A stretch of 64,000 bases of DNA from Microbispora siamensis (lineage in GTDB: Bacteria > Actinomycetota > Actinomycetes > Streptosporangiales > Streptosporangiaceae), in assembly GCF_016863095.1 (NCBI RefSeq), contig NZ_BOOF01000035.1:1-64000 (forward strand). Direction: 5' to 3'. A model generated the notes under the pieces. It did no database searches. It was not told where the DNA came from and saw only the letters and a program-made list of their open reading frames with translations. Made by a program: the position numbers and the translations under genes. Shown here one piece after another: positions 16,719-25,334 of this stretch (positions are counted from its first letter, which is position 1; each line of letters starts with the position of its first letter).

Positions 16719-17545
16719 CTCGTCCTCCTCCGGGTCGGGTCGGCCACGTCGCGTACGCCGTCGGCGATCAGGTTGACGCCGACGACGAGGACGACGAGCA
16801 GGACGCCGGGGGCGATCACCCCCGCCGGGGCGATGAACACGCTCGCCTGGGCCTCCTGGAGCATCCGCCCCCAGGAGGCGTTCGGGGGCGGCGCGCCCAG
16901 GCCGAGATAGGACAGGCTCGCCTCCGCCAGGACGGCCAGCCCGAACTGCAGCGCCAGGTTGACCGACAGCGTCGGCCAGATGTTCGGCAGCACGTGTTCG
17001 AGGATGATCCGGGGCCATGACGTCCCCGAGGTGCGCGAGGCCGTGATGAAGTCCTGGGCCAGGACGCGCTTGACCAGCACCCGGGTGAGCCGGGCCACGA
17101 TCGCCGACATCGCCAGCCCGATCGCGATGACCGCCGAGCCGAGCGACGCCTCTCGCGCGGCGGTCACGAGCATGGCCAGGAGCACGGTCGGGAAGGCGAT
17201 GAGGATGTCCAGGAGGGCCGAGATCGTGTCGTCGAGCCACCGGGTGGCGAAGCCGGCGGCGAGACCGCCCGCCAGGCCCACGAGTCCGCCGATCAGCACC
17301 GACCCCGCTCCCGCCTCCAGGGCGACCCTCGCGCCGATCATGAGCTGGGTGAGCAGGTCCCTGCCGAGCTTGTCGGTCCCGAGCAGGTGAGGCAGGCCCG
17401 GGGGCATCAGCCGGTCGCCCGAGGTGTCGTCCGGCGCATAGGGCAGCCAGAAGAACGACAGGACCGCCACGGCGAGGACGAGACCGGCGAGGACGCAGCC
17501 GGCGATCAGCGTCGCCGACCGGGGAACGCGGCGGCGCGTGGTCAT
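16715..17545 (-). CDS. Peptide ABC transporter permease (DppC-like)
   Basis: A 276-residue inner-membrane permease. It has an N-terminal helix, then HLLGTDKLGRDLLTQLMIGAR, the signature of DppC/OppC proteins, then five further membrane segments. The EAA loop reads ASRTSGTSWPRIILEHVLPN, the contact for the ATPases. ATG 17545 overlaps the stop of the DppB-like gene by four bases. It forms a heterodimeric channel with that gene product. The hydropathy and length are normal. Confidence 0.92.
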   Translation of the reverse strand: MTTRRRVPRSATLIAGCVLAGLVLAVAVLSFFWLPYAPDDTSGDRLMPPGLPHLLGTDKLGRDLLTQLMIGARVALEAGAGSVLIGGLVGLAGGLAAGFATRWLDDTISALLDILIAFPTVLLAMLVTAAREASLGSAVIAIGLAMSAIVARLTRVLVKRVLAQDFITASRTSGTSWPRIILEHVLPNIWPTLSVNLALQFGLAVLAEASLSYLGLGAPPPNASWGRMLQEAQASVFIAPAGVIAPGVLLVVLVVGVNLIADGVRDVADPTRRRTR

Positions 17546-18519
17546 GCGCCGTCCCCGGAGAGGTTCCCGCCGAGCGAGCGGCGCAGCCGCGGATCGATGA
17601 GCCGCTGGACGAGGTCGGCCGCGAACCCGATGAGCAGCACGGCGAACGTGCTCACCACCAGGATCCCCTGGATGACCGGATAGTCGTGCTGCGCGAAGCC
17701 CTTCACGAGCATGCCGCCGAGCCCCGGCAGCGCGAACACGCTCTCCACCACGACCGCGCCGAGGAAGGTGGTGGCGAGCTCGATGCCCAGGATCGAGACG
17801 ACCGGGACCACCGCGTTGCGCAGGCCGTGCCGCCACATCGCCCCGATGAACGACGAGCCGAGCGCCCGCGCCGTACGCAGGTAGTCGCTGCCCAGCACGT
17901 CGAGGGTGGCCGACCGGACGTAGCGGATCAGGGAGGCCGACATGACGAGGGCGATCGTGACGACCGGCAGAGTCAGCGAGGTGAGCGCGTCGCCCGGGTT
18001 CGCCCAGTCGTCCTGGGGGAACCCTCCGGCCGGCAGCACGCCGAGGTGGAGCGAGAACACCGTGATCAGCAGCATGCCCACCCAGAAGACGGGCACCGCG
18101 ATGCCAAGTTGCGACAGCGCGCTGAGCACCGAGCCATACCAGGTGCCCGCCCGGTAGGCCGCGACGAAACCGACCGGTACGGCGATCACGACGGCCAGCA
18201 GGAAGGCGAGCAGGGTCAGCGGAACCGTCACGACGAGGCGGGCGGCGATCTCGGGGCCCACAGGAAGCGTGCTGACGAACGAGGTGCCGAGGTCCAGCCT
18301 GGACATCTCGCCGAGCCACGAGACGAACTGCACGGGCAGCGGCCGATCCGTCCCGATCTGGTGACGGGCGGCCGCGACCTGCTCCGGGCTCGCCCCGACC
18401 GACAGCAGCGCGTTGGCGGGGTCGCCCGGAAGCAGGCGCAGCAGCAGGAACAGCACCACGGCGGCCAGGAACAGCGAGACGACGAGGAACGCCGTCCGGC
18501 GCAGCAGATAAACGGTCAT
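17542..18519 (-). CDS. Peptide ABC transporter permease (DppB-like)
   Basis: A 325-residue permease with the conserved start YLLRRTAFLVVSLFLAAVVLFLL, in pieces, and the LPGDPANALLS segment of DppB/OppB. The EAA loop is TARALGSSFIGAMWRHGLRNA. About six membrane helices are evident. It is coupled downstream to the DppC-like gene. The start at 18519 lies 22 bp after the binding-protein gene stop, with no strong ribosome site. Confidence 0.92.
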   Translation of the reverse strand: MTVYLLRRTAFLVVSLFLAAVVLFLLLRLLPGDPANALLSVGASPEQVAAARHQIGTDRPLPVQFVSWLGEMSRLDLGTSFVSTLPVGPEIAARLVVTVPLTLLAFLLAVVIAVPVGFVAAYRAGTWYGSVLSALSQLGIAVPVFWVGMLLITVFSLHLGVLPAGGFPQDDWANPGDALTSLTLPVVTIALVMSASLIRYVRSATLDVLGSDYLRTARALGSSFIGAMWRHGLRNAVVPVVSILGIELATTFLGAVVVESVFALPGLGGMLVKGFAQHDYPVIQGILVVSTFAVLLIGFAADLVQRLIDPRLRRSLGGNLSGDGA

Positions 18520-18541
18520 GAGGACGTCGCGGACGCGGGCG

Positions 18542-20092
18542 TCAGCCCCGGCCGCCGCTCTTCTTGATGCCGTACGCGTAGAACTGCGAGTTCAGGCCGT
18601 TCACGGGGTAGCCCGACAGCGACGAGGACGCCACGACGATCTGCGGGTAGAGGTAGAGCCAGTCGCTGGCCGCGTCGGCGGCGATCTGCTGGTTGACCTT
18701 CTTGAGCAGCTCAGTCTGCCCGTCGGCCGTGTCGGACTGCTCGGCCTGCTCGACCCACTTCGTGACCTGCGGGTTGTCGTAGCCCCAGTAGAAGTCGGGG
18801 TTGCCGTACCAGACCACGTCGCGGTCGTTGACGTGCTCCTGCAGCGTCGCCGCGAAGTCGCGGTTCTTGTAGACCTTGGTGTACCACTCGTCGGCCGTGA
18901 TGACGTTGATGTTCACGGTGATCCCGACCTTCGCCAGTTCCGACTTCACGAACGTCGCGACGGTCGGGTGGGGGTCGTAGTTCGGCGTGTCGAGCGTGAA
19001 GGAGAAGCCGCTCCCGTAGCCCGCCTCGGCGAGCTCCTTCTTCGCCAGGTTGGGGTCGTACGGGTTGACCGTGGTGAGGTCCTCGTACCAGGGGTCGGTG
19101 GGCGGCACCATCGAGCCGATCAGCGTGCCGTACTTGCCCCAGATCGAGCTGAGCAGCTTCTTGTTGTCGATCGAGGACGTGATCGCCTTGCGGACGAGCA
19201 CCTTGTCGAACGGCGCCTTGCGGTCGTTGAACGCCAGCAGCAGCTTGGTCGTCGACTGGCCGTTGTTGACCTTGTAGTCCCCGTTGTTCTCGAAGTTCGC
19301 CAGCGCGTCGGGGCTCTGCTCGCTGGTCACGACGTCGACCGCCTTGGTGAGCAGGGCGTTGTTCAGCGCGGTCGCGTCGGTGAAGTAGTGGAACACGACC
19401 TGCTTGTTGGTCGCCGGGGTGCCCCAGTAGCCGGGGAAGCGCTCGAGGGTGAGCGAGGAGCCGCGCTTCCAGGTCCCCAGCGTGTAGGGGCCGGTGCCGT
19501 CCTCCGTGGTCGTCAGGCTCTTGGCCTGGGAGTTGACGATCCACACGTAGCTGAGGTTGTAGACGAGCGAGATCGACTTGCTGGAGAGTTTCACCGTGAC
19601 CGTGGAGTCGTCCGGCGTGTCGATGCTCTTGATCACGCTGAGGCTGCTCTTGCGGGCCGACTGGGAGTCGGGACCGGTGACCTTCTCGATGCTGTACTTG
19701 ACGTCGGCCGAGGTGAGCGGCTTGCCCGAGTGGAACTTCACGCCGCTCCTCAGCGTGAAGGTGTACGTGAGCCCGTCCTTGCTCACCGTGTGGTCCTTCG
19801 CCAGCAGGCTCTCGACCTTGCCGTCGTCGGTGAGCCTGAACAGGCTCTCGTAGACGTTGCCGTTGAACGCCTCCGTCACGCCCTGTCCGCCCCCGGCCGT
19901 GTTGTCGAGGTTCTGCGGCTCGTAGAGCGACCCGATCTCGATCGTCGCGTCCGGGTCGTACGCCGCCGTCGCCCCGGCGCCGCCCGTGGAGGCGGAGGAC
20001 CCGGCCGAGCCGGAGGAGCCCGACCCGCACCCGGTGAGGGCGAGCGCGAGCACGAGTGCGGCGCCGATCAGCGACGTCGTCTTGCTGTTCAA
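18542..20092 (-). CDS. Peptide-binding lipoprotein (SBP family 5, DppA-like)
   Basis: A 516-residue extracellular solute-binding protein. The signal peptide ends in the lipobox LTGC (Cys22), followed by a Ser/Gly-rich tether. Family 5 hallmarks include LTYTFTLRSGVKFHSGKPLT and, later, YDPNLAKKELAEAGY. It captures peptides or similar ligands outside the cell for the DppBCDF-like transporter encoded downstream. The start codon is TTG at 20092, supported by AGGAG six bases upstream; no ATG or GTG fits. The ligand is not predictable; family 5 includes peptide, nickel and sugar binders. Confidence 0.93.
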   Translation of the reverse strand: MNSKTTSLIGAALVLALALTGCGSGSSGSAGSSASTGGAGATAAYDPDATIEIGSLYEPQNLDNTAGGGQGVTEAFNGNVYESLFRLTDDGKVESLLAKDHTVSKDGLTYTFTLRSGVKFHSGKPLTSADVKYSIEKVTGPDSQSARKSSLSVIKSIDTPDDSTVTVKLSSKSISLVYNLSYVWIVNSQAKSLTTTEDGTGPYTLGTWKRGSSLTLERFPGYWGTPATNKQVVFHYFTDATALNNALLTKAVDVVTSEQSPDALANFENNGDYKVNNGQSTTKLLLAFNDRKAPFDKVLVRKAITSSIDNKKLLSSIWGKYGTLIGSMVPPTDPWYEDLTTVNPYDPNLAKKELAEAGYGSGFSFTLDTPNYDPHPTVATFVKSELAKVGITVNINVITADEWYTKVYKNRDFAATLQEHVNDRDVVWYGNPDFYWGYDNPQVTKWVEQAEQSDTADGQTELLKKVNQQIAADAASDWLYLYPQIVVASSSLSGYPVNGLNSQFYAYGIKKSGGRG

Positions 20093-20117
20093 CTGTTTCT
20101 CCTGGTCGGCGGGGTGA

Positions 20118-20840
20118 TCAGTACGGCCGGAAGCCGTCGCGGAAGACGGGGAGCTTCTCTCCCGCCTCGACGGGCACGTCCAGCCGGTTCCGCGGGGGCG
20201 GCAGCGGACAGTTGTAGAAGGGCGAGAAGGCGCACGGCGGCGCGAAGGCGCGGTTGAAGTCGAGGACGACGCGTCCGCCGGGCTCGGGCTCCACCGTCAG
20301 GAACCGCCCGCCGCCGTACGTCGCCGAGCCGTTGGTGCGGTCGCCCACGACCAGGAGCAGCGTCCCCTCGTCGTCGAAGGCGGCCAGGTTGTACGGCGTG
20401 CCGTCGAGCGTGAAGGTGATGTCGCCGGGAACGACGTGCTCACGGGTGCCGCCGGCGTCGCGGGCGTGCTCGAAGGGCAGCAGCCGCGCGTCGGACACCG
20501 GCGTGAAGACGGCCTCGATCACCCACTCGGGGGCGAACGGGAAGACGTCGATGGTCTCGAAGTGGCGGATGGCGGGCGCGTCCGCGTCCCACAACCGGAT
20601 GCCGTGCTCGGGCTCGCCGGTCGTGATGTGGGTCCGCTCGATCCGCGTGGCCGTGACGCTCGGCGGCCGGCCGGCGAGGGCGTCCTCCGGGGACACCTCC
20701 TCACCCGGGGCCGACCACAGGGTCTCGACCAGAGCCAGGTTGCCCCGCGGGGCCCGTACGGAGGCCAGCCGCTCCGCCCGCCACGCCTCCCACCCGGCGC
20801 GGGCGGCTTCGATCGTGGCTGCGGAGGCGCGTAAAGACAT
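20118..20840 (-). CDS. DUF1684 domain protein, first gene of the peptide ABC operon
   Basis: A 240-residue cytoplasmic protein of the DUF1684 family. The signature blocks are GTPYNLAAFDDEG, LLLVVGDRTNGSATYGGGRFL and, near the end, VVLDFNRAFAPPCAFSPFYN followed by CPLPPPRNRLDVPVEAGEK. The conserved C-terminal Cys/Asn-rich block suggests an enzymatic or metal role, but I know of no proven activity. It sits 25 bp upstream of the binding protein with a promoter-like pair ahead of it. It therefore appears to lead the transporter operon, which makes processing of the imported compound a reasonable guess. Confidence 0.85.
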   Translation of the reverse strand: MSLRASAATIEAARAGWEAWRAERLASVRAPRGNLALVETLWSAPGEEVSPEDALAGRPPSVTATRIERTHITTGEPEHGIRLWDADAPAIRHFETIDVFPFAPEWVIEAVFTPVSDARLLPFEHARDAGGTREHVVPGDITFTLDGTPYNLAAFDDEGTLLLVVGDRTNGSATYGGGRFLTVEPEPGGRVVLDFNRAFAPPCAFSPFYNCPLPPPRNRLDVPVEAGEKLPVFRDGFRPY

Positions 20841-20901
20841 GGCGGTAATGCTCGTTTCGGTCGTTCGCTAAGATCAGCACCGTTGGCGATGTTTGAGCAT
20901 T

Positions 20902-20931
20902 ACCCTACAGATTAGGTAGGATTTGCGCCAA
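20902..20931 (-). promoter_or_regulatory. Candidate promoter of the DUF1684-dpp operon
   Basis: Reading leftward: TTGGCG (complement of 20926-20931), an 18-bp spacer, then TAGGGT (complement of 20902-20907). An imperfect CCTA...TAGG dyad lies in the spacer. The start codon is about 60 bp downstream. The match to consensus is moderate, so this is tentative. Confidence 0.35.
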
Positions 20932-20950
20932 TTGATCAGTCGCCTGTTGA

Positions 20951-21286
20951 TCACTTGACGGTCGCCCGCGGGTTCCTCTCCCACTCGACGAACTGGCCGC
21001 TCTCGCCCAGCAGCGCGGTCGCCAGCCACAGGAACACGCCGAAGTCGTCGACCACGCCGATACCGAGGAGGAAGTCGGGGACCACGTCGATGGGCGACAC
21101 GATGTACGCCACGGCCATGCCGAGCATCGCGATCTTGCCCTTGGTCAGGCCGGGGTAGTCGCCCTTCACCGCGGCGCGGAGCATCCGCGGCACGGCCCGC
21201 AGCCGGGCCCCGAGTCCCGGCGAGCCGGGCTTGGAGACCTCGCGGTAGGCGCGCCAGGTGGCCGCCGCACGTCCTGCCTTCACCAT
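20951..21286 (-). CDS. YkvA family (DUF1232) membrane-associated protein
   Basis: A 111-residue protein with the DUF1232 signature AYIVSPIDVVPDFLLGIGVV followed by DDFGVFLWLATALL, which forms a hydrophobic hairpin. YkvA-type proteins are common, and I know of no firm function for them. The N-terminal half is basic and may contact the membrane or nucleic acid. ATG at 21286. It lies upstream of, and in the same direction as, the DUF1684 operon, with 110 bp and a separate candidate promoter between them. Confidence 0.85.
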   Translation of the reverse strand: MVKAGRAAATWRAYREVSKPGSPGLGARLRAVPRMLRAAVKGDYPGLTKGKIAMLGMAVAYIVSPIDVVPDFLLGIGVVDDFGVFLWLATALLGESGQFVEWERNPRATVK

Positions 21287-21359
21287 GAGGACACCTCCAG
21301 GGGGAGACCTCTGCCCGCTTTGCCCTCTGGTTAACGTACGGCGGCGCCCGGCCGGTTCC

Positions 21360-22781
21360 TCAGCCTCCCGCCATGGGGTGCTCGAACGGCTGTGCCGCCT
21401 CGATCTGCGACGCCACCCGGATCAGCAGGTCCTCCCGGCCGGCCGCGGCGACGAGCTGGACCCCCACCGGCAGCCCGGCGGCCGTACGGTGGAGCGGCAG
21501 CGAGATCGCGGGCTGGCCGGTGGAGTTGAAGGGCGAGGTGTAGGCGGCGCCGGCACCCGCTCGCTCCAGGCTCGGCCACAGGTCGTCGTCGCTGATCCAC
21601 CCGAGGGGATAGGGCGCCACCGGAACCGTCGGCGTCAGCAGCAGGTCGAACCCGCCCGTCCACCAGGTCGCCATCCGCCTGCGGTGCGCGTTCATCGCGC
21701 GCAACGCGCCGAGATAGTCCGTCGCGGCCATGGCCCGGCCGCCCTCGATCATGAGCCGGTTGCGCGGCTCCAGCTCGTCCGGCTCGACCGGTCTGCCGCG
21801 CTCGGCCGCGAGGGCCTCCAGTTCGGCCGCGACGTTCGCGGCCACCAGCGTGCCGTAGTGCCGGGGGAACTCGGCGTCGGCCAGCGCATCGGGGTGGCCG
21901 GGCGTCACGTCGTGGCCGAGCGACTCCAGCAGACCTGCGGCCCGCGTCACCGCCGCGGCCACGTCCGGGTCCTGCGGCAGGTCGCCGCGCGGATGGACGG
22001 CGACGAAGCCGATCCGCAGCCTGCCGGGGTCCGCGCCCACCTCTCCGGCGAGCGGGCCGGGCAGCGCGGGCGCGGCGTAGGGGTCGCCAGGCGCCGCCCC
22101 GGAGATCACGTCCAGCAGCGCCGCCGTGTCACGCACGGTCCGGGTCACCACGCCCTCCACCGACAGGCCGCCCCACGACTCGGCCGCGTACGGGCCGAGG
22201 CTGGTGCGCCCTCTCGTTGGCTTGAGCCCGACCAGCCCGCACAGGCTCGCCGGGATGCGGATCGATCCGCCGCCGTCGCTCGCGGTCGCCACCGCCACCA
22301 TGCCGGCCGCCACGGCCGCCGCCGAGCCGCCGCTCGACCCGCCCGCCGAGAAGGCCGGGTCGTACGGGTTGCGGGTCGGCCCGAACGCGGCGGGCTCTGT
22401 CGTGATCGTCGTCGCCAGCTCGGGCACGTTGGTGCGGCCGAGGACGACGAACCCGGCCCGGCGCAGCGCCGCGACGCTGTGGGAGTCCTCCTCGATCCGC
22501 ACGCCGTCGTAGATCTTCGATCCGGCGCCGTACGGGTCGCCGGCCGACCGCCAGCCGATGTCCTTGAGCAGGATCGGCACGCCCCGGAAGGGGGCGTCGG
22601 CCGGGATGTCGCCGGCCTCGGCCAGCGCCTGCTCGAACCGCCGGTGGACCACCGCGTTGCACCGGCCGTCCACGGCCTCGATCCGGGCGATCGCGGCCTC
22701 GACCGCCTCCCTCGGGGACACCGCGCCGGTGCGCACCGCCTCGGCCTGTCCGATCGCGTCCAGCGACACAAACTCGTCCAT
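21360..22781 (-). CDS. Amidase-signature family hydrolase
   Basis: A 473-residue amidase of the Ser-cisSer-Lys class. The catalytic Lys lies in VPILLKDIGW near 72. The signature loop FSAGGSSGGSAAAVAAGM holds the cis-Ser, and the nucleophile Ser lies in ASDGGGSIRIPASL. A full-length GatA partner set (gatB/gatC) is absent nearby, and the C-terminal half differs from GatA, so a catabolic or detoxifying amidase is likelier than the tRNA amidotransferase. ATG 22781; a 62-bp gap separates it from the LLM oxidoreductase upstream, so they may be co-transcribed. Confidence 0.9.
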   Translation of the reverse strand: MDEFVSLDAIGQAEAVRTGAVSPREAVEAAIARIEAVDGRCNAVVHRRFEQALAEAGDIPADAPFRGVPILLKDIGWRSAGDPYGAGSKIYDGVRIEEDSHSVAALRRAGFVVLGRTNVPELATTITTEPAAFGPTRNPYDPAFSAGGSSGGSAAAVAAGMVAVATASDGGGSIRIPASLCGLVGLKPTRGRTSLGPYAAESWGGLSVEGVVTRTVRDTAALLDVISGAAPGDPYAAPALPGPLAGEVGADPGRLRIGFVAVHPRGDLPQDPDVAAAVTRAAGLLESLGHDVTPGHPDALADAEFPRHYGTLVAANVAAELEALAAERGRPVEPDELEPRNRLMIEGGRAMAATDYLGALRAMNAHRRRMATWWTGGFDLLLTPTVPVAPYPLGWISDDDLWPSLERAGAGAAYTSPFNSTGQPAISLPLHRTAAGLPVGVQLVAAAGREDLLIRVASQIEAAQPFEHPMAGG

Positions 22782-22843
22782 GGGCCATGGTGGGGCGACC
22801 CGGGCGGGCTTGCGGGAGCGGTGTCCCGGTCAGCGGAACGGCG

Positions 22844-23800
22844 TCAGGCGCCCGGCGCGAGCGCCCGTACGGTGTCGGCGAGCGGCAGGTCTCCACCCGG
22901 CAGCGGGGCCAGCACGGGCGTGTCCAGCCCGGCGGCCACGTACTCCCGCACCCGGGCCCGGCAGGTCGCCGCGTCCCCGTGCACGACGAGGTCGTCCACG
23001 ACCTCGTCGGGGATCGCCTTCAGCGCGGCCTTCCGGTCCCCGGCCGCCCACGCCTCCTGCATGGGCCGCAGCAGCTCTCCCCGGCCCAGCCACTCGTGGA
23101 ACGCCGCGTACACCGGCACGGTGAGGTAGGCGGCAAGCAGCCGGCGGCCGATCTCGCGCGCCTTCGCCGCGTCCTCGGTCACGACGACGAAAAGCCGCGC
23201 GATCAGCTCGGTCTCCGGCCCCAGCTCGCCCCGCACCTTCCGTACGTCCCCGGGCGACAGCCAGTTGGTGATGGCGCCGTCGGCCTCGCGGGCGGCCAGG
23301 CGGAGCATCCCGGGCCGCAGCGCGGCGAGCACGATCTTCGGCGGCGTCGCGGGGGCCTTCTCCAGCCGGAAGCCCTTCACGGCGAAGGTCTCGTAGCTCT
23401 CGGTCACCTTCTCCCCGGCCAGCGCCGGCCGCAGGAAACGCAGGGTGTCGCGGACCCGCGCGTACGGCTTGTCGAACTCGCCGGCGTTCCAGTTGCCCAC
23501 GATCACCGGGGACGACGCGCCGATGCCCAGCACGAACCTGCCCGGGGCGAGGTCCGCCAGCGTGGCCGCGGACATGGCCAGCAGGGCCGGGCCGCGGGTG
23601 TACACGGGGACGATCGCGGTGCCCAGGCGCAGGGACGGCGCCCACTCGGCCGCCAGGGCCAGCGGGACGAACCCGTCCGTGCCGCCCACCTCGGCCGACC
23701 ACGCGTCGGTGTAGCCCAGCGCGGGCAGCTCGGTGACGAGCTCCCTCGACTCGACCGGCGTCTGCCCGAAGAACGGAATCGTCATGCCCCAGCGGTCCAC
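22844..23800 (-). CDS. LLM-class (F420-dependent type) oxidoreductase
   Basis: A 318-residue luciferase-like TIM-barrel protein. The start VDRWGMTIPFFGQ, the strand LRLGTAIVPVYTRGP, and GRFVLGIGASSPVIVGNWN (cofactor loop) place it in the subgroup that commonly uses coenzyme F420 in actinomycetes. GTG 23800 is chosen because GGAAGG lies seven bases ahead; ATG 23785 and an earlier ATG in the operator are alternatives. It stands just downstream of a TetR gene and its palindromic operator, and upstream of an amidase, suggesting an inducible degradative unit. The substrate is unknown. Confidence 0.88.
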   Translation of the reverse strand: MDRWGMTIPFFGQTPVESRELVTELPALGYTDAWSAEVGGTDGFVPLALAAEWAPSLRLGTAIVPVYTRGPALLAMSAATLADLAPGRFVLGIGASSPVIVGNWNAGEFDKPYARVRDTLRFLRPALAGEKVTESYETFAVKGFRLEKAPATPPKIVLAALRPGMLRLAAREADGAITNWLSPGDVRKVRGELGPETELIARLFVVVTEDAAKAREIGRRLLAAYLTVPVYAAFHEWLGRGELLRPMQEAWAAGDRKAALKAIPDEVVDDLVVHGDAATCRARVREYVAAGLDTPVLAPLPGGDLPLADTVRALAPGA

Positions 23801-23829
23801 GGCCACCCCTTCCAAGGTCTCGACCCCGA

Positions 23830-23851
23830 CCATACCAACCGGACGGTATGG
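23830..23851. promoter_or_regulatory. TetR-type operator upstream of the LLM oxidoreductase
   Basis: A 22-bp palindrome: CCATACC and GGTATGG arms around an AACCGGAC centre. ATACC-n-ACCGG-n-GGTAT-like palindromes are typical operators of actinobacterial TetR proteins of lipid and CoA metabolism. It lies between the TetR stop (23860) and the LLM start, so it would control the LLM-amidase pair. Confidence 0.65.
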
Positions 23852-23859
23852 AGTCGCGG

Positions 23860-24516
23860 TCACGCCCGGAGTTCGTGGACCACCTCGATGACCTCCCTGG
23901 CCACGCCCTTGATGCCGGGCAGATGCGACAGGCCGACCAGCCGGTCGACGAGCGGGACGACCCGGTCGATCAGCCGGTAGGTGCGCGCGCAGCCGGGCGA
24001 GTTGTCGTGGACCCAGAACAACACGACCCCCATCCACAGCAGCCACAGCAGCTCGGGAAGCTCCTCGCGCAGTTCGTCGTCCATGCGCCCGGCCGATCCC
24101 TCGACCACCTCCCGGTAGAGCGCGATGGCCGACTCGCGGGCGGGCGCCGACTCGGCGCTGAACGGGCTCAGGGGGTTGCTGGGCTCCGCCGCGTGCTTGA
24201 AGAACTTCACCGCGAACTCGTGGTAGGGCTCGGAGATCCGCACCCATTCCCGCAGCACACCCCCGAGCCGTCCGGCGAAGGACCGCTCGGCGGCGAACAC
24301 CTCACGGCACGCCGCCTCGTGCGTCGCCTGCGCGCGGTCGTAGTACGCCTGGACCAGCTGCTCCTTGGACCTGAAGTAGTAGTAGGCGTTGCCCACCGAC
24401 ACGCCCGCCTCGGCGGCGATGGCACGCATCGTGGTCGCCTCGTACCCCCGATCCCTGAACAACCGGAGGGCCGTCTCGACGATCAGCTCCCGTGTACTCT
24501 CGGCCACGCTCGTCAC
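23860..24516 (-). CDS. TetR family regulator
   Basis: A 218-residue TetR repressor with the classic motif RDRGYEATTMRAIAAEAG then VSVGNAYYYFRSKEQLV (residues about 22-58). The C-terminal domain contains LPELLWLLWMGVVLFWVHD, a hydrophobic ligand-pocket helix seen in regulators of acyl-type ligands. A GTG start at 24516 is used; another GTG three codons in is possible. A palindrome immediately downstream (23830) is its likely operator. It is divergent from the secreted M15-like gene. Confidence 0.88.
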   Translation of the reverse strand: MTSVAESTRELIVETALRLFRDRGYEATTMRAIAAEAGVSVGNAYYYFRSKEQLVQAYYDRAQATHEAACREVFAAERSFAGRLGGVLREWVRISEPYHEFAVKFFKHAAEPSNPLSPFSAESAPARESAIALYREVVEGSAGRMDDELREELPELLWLLWMGVVLFWVHDNSPGCARTYRLIDRVVPLVDRLVGLSHLPGIKGVAREVIEVVHELRA

Positions 24517-24661
24517 TGTACGGCTCGGGCCCTCATCCGGTCATGAACCGACAAGATGATCCACGGGTCGCGGCAAACCGCCTCGTGGCAGCGGGCGGAC
24601 CGGCCTCCGCGTGTGGCATTGAAGACCTCAGCCCCCGTCGTCGACAGAGGAAACGAGGCAC

Positions 24662-25330
24662 GTGGACGTCCGTCCGTCAAGGCGGGGGCTGGCCGGCATC
24701 GGCACCGCCGTCCTGATCTCCCTGCCCATGCAGCACGGCAGGGATCCCGTCCCACCGCCGTCCCCGGCTCCCACGGCCGCTCCCGCCGTCGGGGCGAGCG
24801 GGGAGGCGAGCGGTGCGGTCTCCCTCCCGCCGCTGCTGGCCGGCACGTTCATCGCCACGGTGAAGACCTGGGACACCACGGCGGCCGACGAGCGGATCGG
24901 CCACGCGCGGGCGGCGAGCCTGCTGCTGGACGCCGGGGTGCGCTGGAAGTCGACCGGAGACTGCGGCGACCGCCGCCGGCCGTACTGCACGTCGCTGGAG
25001 GCCATCCGCTATGGCACGCTGATGCGCACCATCGACCTGCGGCGCGACAGCGGCTGCCCGGTGACGGTCACCGGCGGCACCGAGGCCGGACACGCGGACG
25101 GCCGCTACAGCCACGGCAACGGCTACAAGGTGGACCTCGCGCACAACCGGTGCCTCGACGCGTACGTCACCCGGACCTACCGCTACTGGCGCACGCGTGG
25201 GGACGGCGCCGCCTTGTATCGCCCACCGTCGTCGGACCCGGACCCGGACCGGGATCCGCAGGCCGGGCCCGACGAGTGGTTCGCCGTGTGGGCGGACGAG
25301 CCCACCCACTGGGACGTGCTGTTCAGGTGA
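24662..25330 (+). CDS. Secreted protein with M15-like (D-Ala-D-Ala peptidase) zinc motif
   Basis: A 222-residue exported protein. A short signal-like segment (GLAGIGTAVLISLP) and a Pro/Ala linker precede a domain with AASLLLDAGVRWKSTGD, then CPVTVTGGTEAGHADGRYSHG followed by NGYKVDL. The stretch SHGNGYKVD fits the HxxGxxxD zinc motif of M15A-type carboxypeptidases, and THWDVLF at the extreme C-terminus could supply the second His. Four cysteines are present (GDCGDR, PYCTS, SGCPV, NRCLD). Cell-wall peptide hydrolysis is an inference from the motif. GTG start with GAGGAAACGAGG ahead. It converges on asd with a 4-bp gap. Confidence 0.7.
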   Translation: MDVRPSRRGLAGIGTAVLISLPMQHGRDPVPPPSPAPTAAPAVGASGEASGAVSLPPLLAGTFIATVKTWDTTAADERIGHARAASLLLDAGVRWKSTGDCGDRRRPYCTSLEAIRYGTLMRTIDLRRDSGCPVTVTGGTEAGHADGRYSHGNGYKVDLAHNRCLDAYVTRTYRYWRTRGDGAALYRPPSSDPDPDRDPQAGPDEWFAVWADEPTHWDVLFR

Positions 25331-25334
25331 CCCT

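Noticed and set aside
18518-20257. A 579-codon plus-strand frame opposite dppA
   Set aside because: Antisense shadow of a solute-binding lipoprotein with a clear lipobox; no recognisable domain.
21360-22781. GatA subunit of tRNA amidotransferase
   Set aside because: The amidase signature matches, but gatB and gatC are absent nearby and the C-terminal half differs.
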